The position numbers were made by a program, and so were the translations under genes. From contig JAFPXD010000007.1 in the NCBI GenBank assembly GCA_017394835.1, forward strand, positions 1 through 64,000: a stretch of 64,000 bases of DNA, given 5' to 3'. Below, one piece after another: positions 26,098 through 33,612 of the stretch. The notes below the pieces were generated by a model that searched no databases, was not told the DNA's origin, and saw nothing but the letters and a program-made list of their open reading frames with translations. This stretch comes from Clostridia bacterium. Lineage in GTDB: Bacteria; Bacillota; Clostridia; Christensenellales; CAG-138. Position 1 is the first letter of the stretch; the number at the start of each line of letters is the position of its first letter.

Positions 26098-26637
26098 TCA
26101 GAACTTTTCCCTGTGCAGGGGCGAATAAACGACCTTCCCCTTTTCCCGCGTGCTTTCAAACAGGGTTATCCCCGTGACGGTCATTTCGGAGCTCAGCGGG
26201 AAAGCTTCAAGCTCCATTTGGGCAAGCTCGTCCTGCTCCACGTTGCGCCCTATCGTGATATGGGGGATGAACCGCCTGTGCTCGCCGTGGAAGCCCCTCG
26301 CTTCAAGCTCTGCCTCAAGCGTTTCATGGAGCACGTTCATTTCGTCAAGCTCGCCTTCGACCAATGTCAGCGCGGTGCGCTTATCGCGGGAGGCCTTGTC
26401 GAAAAAGCCGTAGCTGCCGAGCTTTATTTTGAATGGGCGTATCCCGCGGCAGGCCTCGCGCATCGCCTCCGCCGCGCCCGCAAGGTCATCCGATTCGCCT
26501 ATGAAGCGCAGCGTCACGTGAAAGTTTTCCGGGGCGACGAAGCGCCCCCCGCAGGAGCGCTCGCGAACGGCCCTTGAAAGGGCGGTAAGCTCCTTCCGCA
26601 TCCCGTTTGAAAGCTCTATCGCAATGAATAAGCGCAT
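26098..26637 (-). CDS. thpR: RNA 2',3'-cyclic phosphodiesterase (2H family)
   Basis: 179 aa of the 2'-5' RNA ligase/ThpR family. It opens with MRLFIAIEL and holds the two catalytic HxTx motifs, HVTLRF (about 41) and HITIGR (about 129), at normal spacing. ThpR opens 2',3'-cyclic phosphates on RNA and can join RNA ends in vitro. The ATG at 26637 has AAGGAG 8 nt upstream and is preferred over the in-frame ATG two codons earlier. A 12-bp inverted repeat spans the start codon and SD. Confidence 0.9.
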   Translation of the reverse strand: MRLFIAIELSNGMRKELTALSRAVRERSCGGRFVAPENFHVTLRFIGESDDLAGAAEAMREACRGIRPFKIKLGSYGFFDKASRDKRTALTLVEGELDEMNVLHETLEAELEARGFHGEHRRFIPHITIGRNVEQDELAQMELEAFPLSSEMTVTGITLFESTREKGKVVYSPLHREKF

Positions 26638-26670
26638 GGGCAAAACTCCTTTTTAACTCATGCGCTTATT
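26627..26670 (-). promoter_or_regulatory. 12-bp inverted repeat over the thpR start
   Basis: AATAAGCGCATG (26627-26638) and its exact complement (26659-26670) flank the SD, and the start codon lies in the stem. The outer arm overlaps the -10 region, so only part of it may be transcribed. It could act as an operator or hide the start codon. Confidence 0.5.
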
Positions 26671-26696
26671 ATACACCCTATGTTATTTCGGGGCAA
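26668..26696 (-). promoter_or_regulatory. Promoter of thpR
   Basis: On the minus strand, TTGCCC (26696-26691), a 17-nt spacer and TATAAT (26673-26668). The leader to the ATG is about 25-30 nt. Confidence 0.7.
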
Positions 26697-26699
26697 GCC

Positions 26700-28286
26700 T
26701 CAGCCCGCGGGATGGTACACCGTCCCCATGAAGAGGGGGGTGCCGTCGGCGCCCGTTATCACGAACATGAACGGACGGTCGAGAGTGAATTCCACCTCGC
26801 GCTGAGGCGGCATCGCTCCCGCGTAGGGGAGCATCACGTATGCCGCGGCCGAAACGCCCTCCTCGTCGGCAATGACTCTGACGCCGTGATCGACGGAGCT
26901 TACGTAAACGCCATCCGCGTCGGTGAGCGGAGTGAAGTCGGCGTCCGTGGTGAAGCAGCTTTTAACGCCCAGCCGCATGAGCCCTTCTCTAAGATCGAGC
27001 CGGGTTTCCACGTCAAATTTGGGCATGTGAAGATGGATTATCGCTCCGTCGACGCGAGCCTCCTCACCGCCGGAAAGGACGAGGTCCAGCGCCCTGCCGC
27101 TTTCAACGAGCTCGTCAAGGCTCGTTCCCTCGTCGGGCAGTACGAGCCAGACGCCTGCGTCTTGCAGATCCTTCTTCACAACCGAGAAGCCCTCGGTCTC
27201 ATAAAAGGCGTTGCCGCCGCCGTGCATGAAGGTCACGCTCTCGTCGCCCGTGGGGGAATGAAAGAGCTCCTCCGTATTGTTGTTTTTGGAGAATTTGTCC
27301 AGCCAGCAGACCCTGAAATATATGGAGGACACGATCCGCATGAGCTCCTCGGGGGAAAGCTCCATCTCGTTTATCTGATCCTCAAGCAGGCCGCCCGTGT
27401 TCTCGTTCATCCAGTCCCGGAAAAGCTCTGTGAATTCGGGAGAGGCCATATCCCCCTTATACACGGAGGCGTGATGGTCGCCCGAAAGCCTCCCGAGCGC
27501 TTCCTTCTTGAGAGCGGCGCCGAACCGGGAATTCACCCAGAGCGAGGCGGCGGGGATGGAGACCATCAGGTCGTTATCATAGTAATTCATAAGGAAGAGC
27601 TTGTTTGCCTGCTCGCGGAGCTCCTCTATCGTATCGGCGCCTAAAAGATCCAGCACCTGCTGCCGCGTCTGGCCGCCCGCGGTTTCCGCCATCATGGCGA
27701 GCGCCATATAGATGTTCAAGGGGGAATAGGCGGCGTTTTCGTTCCTCTCGCCCGCAAGCAGGAACTCCGCCGCCGTGCGCTTATAGAAATCGGCAAGATC
27801 CGTATCCGAGTTCGCGTATTTCTGCCGCAGCGCAAAGTAATACTTATTATAACCTTCGGAAAGGATCGTATAGGGCACAGCGGGCAACTCCGCCGCAGCC
27901 TCCGCGCCGTCGCGAAGGCGCTTCTGCCTGTCGGTCTCGGGCGCATGAGTCGCGTTGGGATCGTAATTGACGATCCAAGCCAAGGGATCGTTGGGATCCA
28001 TCGTGGGCTCGGGCTCATCCGTGGGCTCGGGAGTAGGCGTGGGCTTCGCAGCGGGCTCCGCTGTTTCCGCCGTTACGGGAGTCGCGTCCGTGTGCGCCGT
28101 CTTATCATCGGCAGGAGCCTTGGGGAGCATCGCGCGCACCGCGAAGAACGCGCCGCAAGCCGCCGCAAGCGCAGCCGCGGCTATCGCGAAAGCGCGGAAG
28201 GGCCTGCGCCTGCCCGCCTTTGCCGCCGAGTCAACGTATTCGGGGGAGATCTCCCCGAGAGCCTTCAGTTTATCGGTGCTGTTCAT
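26700..28286 (-). CDS. Membrane-anchored serpin in the anti-sigma position
   Basis: 528 aa. A short cytosolic N terminus (1-28), one membrane helix (about 31-52), a Pro/Thr/Glu linker (about 66-100) and a full serpin domain (about 130-528). The reactive-centre loop hinge reads EEGVSAAAYV (from 475). Counting 17 residues as in alpha-1-antitrypsin puts the P1-P1' bond at about Ala491-Met492, and the C-terminal strand LDRPFMFVI...PLFMGTVYHP is canonical. Serpins trap serine proteases by loop insertion; a small P1 residue would suit an elastase-like target (inference). The gene starts 5 nt after the ECF sigma gene, where an anti-sigma factor is usual, and its N terminus resembles an anti-sigma anchor. 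Confidence 0.9.
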   Translation of the reverse strand: MNSTDKLKALGEISPEYVDSAAKAGRRRPFRAFAIAAAALAAACGAFFAVRAMLPKAPADDKTAHTDATPVTAETAEPAAKPTPTPEPTDEPEPTMDPNDPLAWIVNYDPNATHAPETDRQKRLRDGAEAAAELPAVPYTILSEGYNKYYFALRQKYANSDTDLADFYKRTAAEFLLAGERNENAAYSPLNIYMALAMMAETAGGQTRQQVLDLLGADTIEELREQANKLFLMNYYDNDLMVSIPAASLWVNSRFGAALKKEALGRLSGDHHASVYKGDMASPEFTELFRDWMNENTGGLLEDQINEMELSPEELMRIVSSIYFRVCWLDKFSKNNNTEELFHSPTGDESVTFMHGGGNAFYETEGFSVVKKDLQDAGVWLVLPDEGTSLDELVESGRALDLVLSGGEEARVDGAIIHLHMPKFDVETRLDLREGLMRLGVKSCFTTDADFTPLTDADGVYVSSVDHGVRVIADEEGVSAAAYVMLPYAGAMPPQREVEFTLDRPFMFVITGADGTPLFMGTVYHPAG

Positions 28287-28290
28287 AATA

Positions 28291-28863
28291 TCATCCTTTC
28301 TGTACGTTGTATCCGTTTTCGTTCAAAAACGCCCTCAATTCCTCCCGCAGTCTCGCAAGAGTCATCTTTACGCCGCTTTCGCCGGAGCCGGTGAGCTTTG
28401 CTATCTCCTTCACGGAGTCCATGAACCAGTAGCGTCGGATGAATATATCCCGCTTCCGCTTGGGGATCCCCGAAAGCCACCCGTTTATGAGCGCCGCAAG
28501 CTCCCGCGCCTCCGCCTCCGCGGCGACGTTATCGCGGGAGGGGATCGCTTCCTCGATCTCGCGCGTCAGCTCGACGAGCGCCGCGCTGCGCTTCAAGGCG
28601 GAATCGCGCTCCGCCCTGTCTATCGCGCGGCACCGCACGAGCCTGCCGAGATACGCGAAGAGATACCCGAAGGGCTTGTGCGGCGGGATGCTGTTCCATG
28701 CGGAAAGCAGCGCGTCCGAGACGCACTCCTCCGCGGCTCCGCCGTCGCGGAGCAGTGAAAGAGCAAGCCTTGTAAGCTTCCCTCCGTATTTTGCCGAGGC
28801 TTCGGCAAGCCCCGCCTCGTCCCTCTTCAAAAAGAGTTCGACTATTTCACGGTCGTCCGTAAT
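28291..28863 (-). CDS. ECF-like sigma-70 family factor
   Basis: About 190 aa. The sigma2 region runs from [15 protein letters not shown] to [13 protein letters not shown], including [18 protein letters not shown]. The sigma4 helix-turn-helix covers about 133-175 ([33 protein letters not shown]). Codons upstream of the TTG at 28830 continue the family-like sequence [16 protein letters not shown] back to an ATT at 28863, four bases after GGAGG; no ATG, GTG or TTG fits better. The start is therefore probably ATT. It is followed directly by the serpin gene and would direct its transcription. If the ATT start is wrong, translation begins at 28830. Confidence 0.8.
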   Translation of the reverse strand: MTDDREIVELFLKRDEAGLAEASAKYGGKLTRLALSLLRDGGAAEECVSDALLSAWNSIPPHKPFGYLFAYLGRLVRCRAIDRAERDSALKRSAALVELTREIEEAIPSRDNVAAEAEARELAALINGWLSGIPKRKRDIFIRRYWFMDSVKEIAKLTGSGESGVKMTLARLREELRAFLNENGYNVQKG

Positions 28864-29055
28864 AACACCTCCCGGGATGTAAAAGCGCTTTCACCCTATA
28901 TATCGGAATTTAAGCGCCGCGCGTCACAATATGCTGTAAATATTATAGCGCGGGAGGCTTCCAAAGGCAACCGCGGCGCTTTGGCCTTGCGCATCATGTG
29001 CCTTGCCGCGCCCGATTTTTCCAAAAATATATTGGGTTTTTTGAATAAAACCCTA

Positions 29056-29085
29056 TTGCAATTCACCTTGCGCTTGGTTTATAAT
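29056..29085 (+). promoter_or_regulatory. rpmE promoter
   Basis: TTGCAA (29056-29061), an 18-nt spacer and a perfect TATAAT (29080-29085). The region 28873-29055, between the divergent sigma gene and rpmE, shows no gene. Confidence 0.7.
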
Positions 29086-29091
29086 ACACCT

Positions 29092-29190
29092 TGCGGATTT
29101 ATGTGGGGTGCTCAAATTTTCATCCCCCCGCAAATAAGCGGCAGGAGGGCGGCTACTCGCCCTGCACCGATCAAAGCAAGGAGATTCAAA
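29092..29190 (+). promoter_or_regulatory. Structured leader of rpmE, possible L31 autoregulatory element
   Basis: The roughly 100-nt leader contains two stems: GGGGTG/CATCCCC (29104-29127) and a bulged GCAG-GGCG/CGCC-CTGC (29141-29165), the latter ending about 10 nt before the SD. Ribosomal protein genes often carry leaders bound by their own product, and L31 leaders are known in Firmicutes. That this is one of them is inference. Confidence 0.4.
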
Positions 29191-29391
29191 ATGAAGAAGG
29201 ATATCCATCCTGCGTATGGTGAGAGCATCGTCCGCTGCGCCTGCGGCGAGACCTTCAAGTCCGGCTCCGTCAAGGGCGAACTCAAGGTCGAAATCTGCTC
29301 GAAGTGCCATCCCTTCTACACCGGCCGTCAGAAGCTCGTCGATACCGGCGGACGTGTAGATAAGTTCAAGAAGCGCTACGGCATGAACTAA
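29191..29391 (+). CDS. rpmE: Ribosomal protein L31
   Basis: 66 aa, the usual size. It starts [11 protein letters not shown] and keeps the four zinc-site cysteines (C16, C18, C36, C39), so it is the zinc-binding C+ form; [22 protein letters not shown] is the family core. AAGGAG lies 7 nt before the ATG. It forms part of the central bridge of the 50S subunit. A terminator follows within 15 nt, so it is monocistronic. Confidence 0.97.
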   Translation: MKKDIHPAYGESIVRCACGETFKSGSVKGELKVEICSKCHPFYTGRQKLVDTGGRVDKFKKRYGMN

Positions 29392-29403
29392 AAGAACATG
29401 AAG

Positions 29404-29433
29404 CAAAATGACCTCGTTTTCGAGGCCATTTTG
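29404..29433 (+). terminator. Terminator after rpmE
   Basis: CAAAATGaCCTCG pairs with CGAGGcCATTTTG (one mismatch) across a TTTT loop, ending in TTTTG. Confidence 0.75.
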
Positions 29434-29475
29434 TCTATTCGGGAATGTGTATCAAAACACGGAAAGGAAAAGGAT

Positions 29476-30246
29476 ATGGAAAGAAAGCCCTTCGATCCCG
29501 CCCGCACGGCGGAAAGGATAGTGGAATGGATAAGGGATTGGTTTGAGGTGAACGGCAAGGGCTGCAATGCGGTCATCGGCATTTCGGGCGGCAAGGATTC
29601 CTCCGTCACCGCCGCGCTCTGCGCCAAAGCCCTGGGGCCCGAGCGCGTGATAGGCGTAATGATGCCCAACGGCGCTCAGCCCGATATAAATTATTCCGAA
29701 ATGCTGATCGAGCATCTCGGCATCCGTCCCTTCACCGTAAACATAAAGGAAGCCTTCGGCGCCCTCTCCGATGAGGTGACCTCCGCCCTGAAGGCCGGCG
29801 GCGCGGGCGAGCTTTCCCGCCAGACGGTGATCAACATGGCGCCCCGCCTCAGGATGACGGCGCTCTATGCCGTCTCCCAGAGCATGAACGGCCGAGTTGC
29901 GAACACCTGCAATCTTTCGGAGGATTGGGTCGGCTATTCCACCCGCTGGGGCGATTCCGTGGGCGATTTTTCGCCGCTTTCCCAGCTCACCGTGCATGAG
30001 GTCATAGAGATAGGCCGCGCGCTCGGCCTGCCCGATCACATTGTGGATAAGGCCCCCTCGGATGGGCTTACCGGCCTCACCGATGAGGATAATCTCGGCT
30101 TCACTTACGAGACTCTCGACCGCTACATAAGGACGGGCGTCTGCATCCCCGAGGAGAAGCGGGAAGCGATCGACCGCAAGCACAGGCAGAACCTGTTCAA
30201 GCTTTCGATGATGCCCTATTTCCCCTACGATCCGGAGATGAACTGA
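29476..30246 (+). CDS. nadE: NAD+ synthetase
   Basis: 256 aa of the NadE family, which makes NAD from deamido-NAD, ATP and ammonia or glutamine. The PP-loop is GISGGKDSSVTAALC (about 38-52); TCNLSEDWVGYSTRWGD and DKAPSDGLTGLTDEDNLGFTYE are the substrate and Mg regions. There is no N-terminal glutaminase domain, so it is the ammonia-dependent type. The start at 29476 has GGAAAAGG upstream; an in-frame ATG at 29398 lies inside the rpmE terminator. The stop overlaps the next ATG by one base. Confidence 0.93.
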   Translation: MERKPFDPARTAERIVEWIRDWFEVNGKGCNAVIGISGGKDSSVTAALCAKALGPERVIGVMMPNGAQPDINYSEMLIEHLGIRPFTVNIKEAFGALSDEVTSALKAGGAGELSRQTVINMAPRLRMTALYAVSQSMNGRVANTCNLSEDWVGYSTRWGDSVGDFSPLSQLTVHEVIEIGRALGLPDHIVDKAPSDGLTGLTDEDNLGFTYETLDRYIRTGVCIPEEKREAIDRKHRQNLFKLSMMPYFPYDPEMN

Positions 30247-30836
30247 TGCTGTATCTCGTGCGGCACGGGCAAACGCCCTATAATGCCGAGCGCCGCCTGC
30301 AGGGGCAGCTCGACATCCCGCTTTCGGAGGTCGGCCGCGCGCAGGCGGAAGCGCTTGCGGAGCGGCTCCTTGCCGAGGAGCGGCATTTTGACAGGCTCTA
30401 CTGCAGCACCCTTTCCCGCGCGAAGGAGACGGCGGCCATAGTCGGGCGCCGATTGGGGCTCGAGCCCATCCCCATAAAAGGCGTGGAGGAGATATTCTTC
30501 GGCTGCTTCCAGGGGCATATTTTCAAGGAGTGCGAGGCGCTCTTCCCCAAGGCCTACGCAGATTACAAAAAACGCGGCTCCGATTCCAACGCCCACGGCG
30601 GCGAGACGGGGGAGGATGTGTTCCTCCGCGCCCGAAAGGCGCTGCTCGCCCTGCCCGAGGCGCACTCGGGCTCGGCGCTCGTCGTCTGCCACGGGGCGGT
30701 GATAGGTTATCTTCGCGGTGCGGCGGCGGGCGTCCCGCTTTGCGACATCCGCGGACTCATCCCCGACAACGCGGAGCTTGTTCCTTTCGATGAGGAGATG
30801 ATCGGGAGGATCGCGGCATGGGGAAAGGATCGATGA
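30246..30836 (+). CDS. Histidine phosphatase family protein
   Basis: 196 aa of the phosphoglycerate mutase-like family. The phospho-accepting LVRHGQTPYN (His7) is at the N terminus, FDRLYCSTLSRAKETA holds the second Arg, and the C-terminal catalytic VVCHGAVIGYL is near 153-163. It resembles GpmB/CobC-type small phosphatases; no cobalamin genes are near, so the substrate is open. It starts in the stop codon of nadE (TGATG) and is translationally coupled. Confidence 0.88.
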   Translation: MLYLVRHGQTPYNAERRLQGQLDIPLSEVGRAQAEALAERLLAEERHFDRLYCSTLSRAKETAAIVGRRLGLEPIPIKGVEEIFFGCFQGHIFKECEALFPKAYADYKKRGSDSNAHGGETGEDVFLRARKALLALPEAHSGSALVVCHGAVIGYLRGAAAGVPLCDIRGLIPDNAELVPFDEEMIGRIAAWGKDR

Positions 30837-30846
30837 GGCATAACAA

Positions 30847-30874
30847 AGGACCGAAGGCCGAGGCCTTCGGTCCT
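30847..30874. terminator. Shared convergent terminator
   Basis: A 13-bp perfect stem AGGACCGAAGGCC/GGCCTTCGGTCCT lies between the phosphatase gene and the convergent membrane protein gene, with GTTCGTTTT on the plus side. Confidence 0.8.
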
Positions 30875-30887
30875 GTTCGTTTTGGGA

Positions 30888-32375
30888 TCAGAATACGTCC
30901 TCCTCGACCTTCTCCGGCGGCTGATCGAGCTTTTCGGGGTTGTTGAGGAACCTGCGGAAGCTCTTGAACGCGGAGGCGTAATAGAAGCCGTCGCAGATGC
31001 GCTCATCCGTCACAACGGTAAAGTCGATGTACTTGCGCTTGACGGGCTGACCGTCGTCACCCGTTTCGGTAACGGTGCGGCGCGCGCCGAACGCGATGAA
31101 CGCGGGGATATTGCCGAAATCGTAAAGGTGATGATACACGGGCGGTATGCCGAGCGAGCCCAGCGCGGTCACGAATACGGAGCCGTGGAAGGGCGAAAGC
31201 TTCATGAGCCAGCGGGGCAGGAGCCCGAAATAATCAACGACCTTGAGCACCCAGACGAGGAATTTTTTAAGCACGCCCGGCACTATGTTGATGAGCCCCG
31301 CGAGCTTGTCGAAGCTCGAATCGAGGGGGGTCTGCTTGACTTCCGCTATCTGCTCGGTATATTTGCGGTAAACGTCCGCAGGGGTATCGGTGGGATCGAA
31401 ATAGACCTTTATGATGGTCTCGGGCGCATCGGCCTTCATTTCCTTCTTGACGGTCATTGCAAGCTCGATCTCGCCGTCGCGCGAATAGATCCTCTGCCCG
31501 CTTATGAAGCGGTTGCAGGCGGGGTGTTTGGAAATGACGCGCACGTAAGCCGCCGCGATCATGTGCAGCATACCGAAGCCGGGCATGCCCTCGTCGCGCT
31601 TGGCCCTTATGTATTCCTCGAGCCTGGTGCATTCCACGGAATCGTGGAAATAGGTCGCCGCGCCGTTCCTGTTGGGCATAATGTAAATGGCGACTCCGTT
31701 CAGGGGGTCCAGCGAGCGCACAAGGCGCCCGTCGGGACGGTCCCCCCTGCGGGGACGGAACTTTTCGCTCGAGATCCTTTCAAGGCTTATCGCGGCAGCG
31801 GCAAGGGAGGCCATCATGAGCAGAACGCTTATCTCGGGCATTTCATCAAAGAATTTGACCCCCTTCGCCCACCTCGGAATATCGAGCACGCAGAGGTGGA
31901 AGAGGAAGGGGAGCGCGAACACGAGAAACGCGGGCAGCTTGGTCTTTATCCTTGCGCCGTTCGCCGTGAGATCCCAAATGAGGAACGCGGCAAAATACAG
32001 GACTATGTGCAGCGTGAGAAGCCAGCCGGACTTTATGTACTCGGGGTACCTGTAAAGCCACACTATCCTCGTGACGAAGAACGCCGCGCCCAAGAATACG
32101 GGCAGCCCCGTCTTATAGAGGCGGTCGCGCCCGAAAACAATGAGCCGCAGTATGAAAAGCAGCCCCGCGATAACGGGAAGCACCACCGAAAAGAAGAACC
32201 ACCAGCCGTTTTCGGGCGAAGCTATACTGCCGTTTGCCCAGGGCGCGCGGCCTTCGGCGCCTCCCGCGGCGAAGTACGTTATGCGGCATACGACGGTAAG
32301 CAGCATGAGCCCCGCGGAGATCCACATCCCCGCGTTTTTTCTTGTGAGACCGAATGTTGTATGACGATTATCCAT
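30888..32375 (-). CDS. Membrane protein fused to an E2-acyltransferase-like domain with altered active site
   Basis: 495 aa. Residues 1-200 carry five or six hydrophobic segments. Residues about 215-470 resemble the catalytic domain of 2-oxoacid dehydrogenase E2/chloramphenicol acetyltransferase: NRNGAATYFHDSV, a long helix with MLHMIAAAYVRVISKHP, FVTALGSLGI (the TxSNLGxxG strand) and FTVVTDERICDGFYYASAF. The catalytic HxxxDG is here ExxxDG (Glu458, Asp462, Gly463), so classical acyl transfer is doubtful. No lipoyl or subunit-binding domain is present. The promoter places the transcript start on the ATG. I infer a membrane-linked CoA- or acyl-binding role, but no function is established. Confidence 0.75.
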   Translation of the reverse strand: MDNRHTTFGLTRKNAGMWISAGLMLLTVVCRITYFAAGGAEGRAPWANGSIASPENGWWFFFSVVLPVIAGLLFILRLIVFGRDRLYKTGLPVFLGAAFFVTRIVWLYRYPEYIKSGWLLTLHIVLYFAAFLIWDLTANGARIKTKLPAFLVFALPFLFHLCVLDIPRWAKGVKFFDEMPEISVLLMMASLAAAAISLERISSEKFRPRRGDRPDGRLVRSLDPLNGVAIYIMPNRNGAATYFHDSVECTRLEEYIRAKRDEGMPGFGMLHMIAAAYVRVISKHPACNRFISGQRIYSRDGEIELAMTVKKEMKADAPETIIKVYFDPTDTPADVYRKYTEQIAEVKQTPLDSSFDKLAGLINIVPGVLKKFLVWVLKVVDYFGLLPRWLMKLSPFHGSVFVTALGSLGIPPVYHHLYDFGNIPAFIAFGARRTVTETGDDGQPVKRKYIDFTVVTDERICDGFYYASAFKSFRRFLNNPEKLDQPPEKVEEDVF

Positions 32376-32381
32376 GCTTAC

Positions 32382-32409
32382 ATTATACCACCGCGGGGCC
32401 GTTTTTCAA
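32382..32409 (-). promoter_or_regulatory. Promoter with leaderless geometry
   Basis: On the minus strand, TTGAAA (32409-32404), a 16-nt spacer and TATAAT (32387-32382) are followed after 6 nt by the ATG at 32375. There is no SD. Confidence 0.65.
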
Positions 32410-32428
32410 CAGTTTTTAAGCGCGTTCG

Positions 32429-33070
32429 TTAAAAATCAACGCGGGAAAGCCCGCTTATCACCTGCTTGGCGCAGAGCCGCTTTTCGCCCGTGAGCGAAGC
32501 AAAATCAATATAGCTCCAATCGAGATCGACTTCGCCTTCTATGCCGGGGACCTTCCCCGTCCCGCACTGCCACATGCAGTAGCAGAAGGGCTCTTCGGGC
32601 TCATCCTTGCGCCACCGCGCGAGCCAGACGAGGTATCTCTTCGTAACGGATCTCGGGATGAGCCTCGTCAGCCAATCGTGATTGGAATAGAGTATGGGTA
32701 TGCGCCCGGCCGCCTCTATGCCGTCCATGAAAGCGCGGATGACGCGCCCGCGGGCGGCCTTGGTCATGGCCCTGAAATGCTCGTTTTCGAAATCGAGAGC
32801 GATGGGGTATTTAAGCTCGTACCCGCGGCAGGCTTCGAGCACGGCCTCCGCCTCGCGCCGCGCGGACTGTTCATCCTCCGCGGTACTGTAAACGTAAACG
32901 CCTGCGGATATGCCGGCCTTCGCCGCGCCCTCCATGTTCTCCTTAAAGCGCGGATCGGGTTTTTCACCCTGCAGCGCCTTTATCATCGCAAAGCGCACGC
33001 CCGAAGCCGCCGCCCTTTGCCAATCTATGCTTCCCTGCCAGCGGGAAACGTCGATCCCTTTTATCCTCAC
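32429..33070 (-). CDS. GH25 family lysozyme-like glycosidase
   Basis: 213 aa. It begins with the GH25 hallmark GIDVSRWQGSIDW (Asp7 is catalytic-site), continues with VRFAMIKA, GVYVYS and IALDFENEHF (catalytic Asp/Glu pair at about 91-95), and ends with MWQCGTG...VDLDWSY. These muramidases cut between MurNAc and GlcNAc. There is no signal peptide, so release, if any, must be non-classical, or it acts inside the mother cell or spore. The start is GTG at 33070 with AAAAGGAG 8 nt upstream. Confidence 0.9.
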   Translation of the reverse strand: MRIKGIDVSRWQGSIDWQRAAASGVRFAMIKALQGEKPDPRFKENMEGAAKAGISAGVYVYSTAEDEQSARREAEAVLEACRGYELKYPIALDFENEHFRAMTKAARGRVIRAFMDGIEAAGRIPILYSNHDWLTRLIPRSVTKRYLVWLARWRKDEPEEPFCYCMWQCGTGKVPGIEGEVDLDWSYIDFASLTGEKRLCAKQVISGLSRVDF

Positions 33071-33122
33071 AGCAAAACTCCTTTTTGCTTTATACTATGC
33101 TCCCCGCACGCCGCCGCGCCAC

Positions 33123-33151
33123 TTGCCAAAGCCCGCATTGTATGATAAAAT
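33123..33151 (+). promoter_or_regulatory. Promoter of the dCMP deaminase-thyX operon
   Basis: TTGCCA (33123-33128), a 17-nt spacer and TAAAAT (33146-33151), 29 nt before the ATG, with GGAGG in the leader. Confidence 0.65.
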
Positions 33152-33180
33152 CATAGCATAAACGGGTTTGGAGGTAAACC

Positions 33181-33612
33181 ATGCATCGCATTTCAAAGGA
33201 TGAATACTATCTCGGCATAGCCGCCGCGGTCTCAAAGCGTTCCACCTGCTTAAGGCGCAGATACGGCGCGGTCATAATCAAGAACGACGAGATCATCTCG
33301 ACGGGCTATAACGGCGCGGCTCGCGGCGAGCCCAACTGCTGTGACGAGGGCTCCTGCTGGCGTGCGCGCAACAACATCCCCCACGGCGAGCAGTATGAAA
33401 AATGCGTGGCCGTCCATGCGGAGCAGAACGCCATAATCTCCGCCGCGAGGCGCGATATGCTGGGCTCCACGCTCTATCTTGCGGGCTTCGATGAAAACGG
33501 CGAAATGGCAAGCCCCGAGCCCTGCCTCATCTGCTCCCGCCTCATTAAAAACGCGGGCATAAAGGAGATCGTCGTAAGGACGGAAAACGGGATAGAAAGG
33601 CGGGAAGTGTAA
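33181..33612 (+). CDS. dCMP/cytidine deaminase family protein
   Basis: 143 aa zinc deaminase. The metal motifs are VHAEQNAI (His and proton-shuttle Glu at about 79-81) and PEPCLICSRLI (two Cys). The RSTCLRRRYGAVIIKNDEIISTGYNG stretch and the extra Cys-rich EPNCCDEGSCWR insert are typical of dCMP deaminase/ComE-B-like proteins. It turns dCMP into dUMP, the substrate of ThyX, which is encoded immediately downstream, so the two work in the same pathway. Confidence 0.9.
   Translation: MHRISKDEYYLGIAAAVSKRSTCLRRRYGAVIIKNDEIISTGYNGAARGEPNCCDEGSCWRARNNIPHGEQYEKCVAVHAEQNAIISAARRDMLGSTLYLAGFDENGEMASPEPCLICSRLIKNAGIKEIVVRTENGIERREV

Noticed and set aside
26700..28286. Anti-sigma factor only
   Set aside because: The large outside domain has the complete serpin hinge and C-terminal strands, so the serpin call stands; an anti-sigma role rests only on position and the N terminus.
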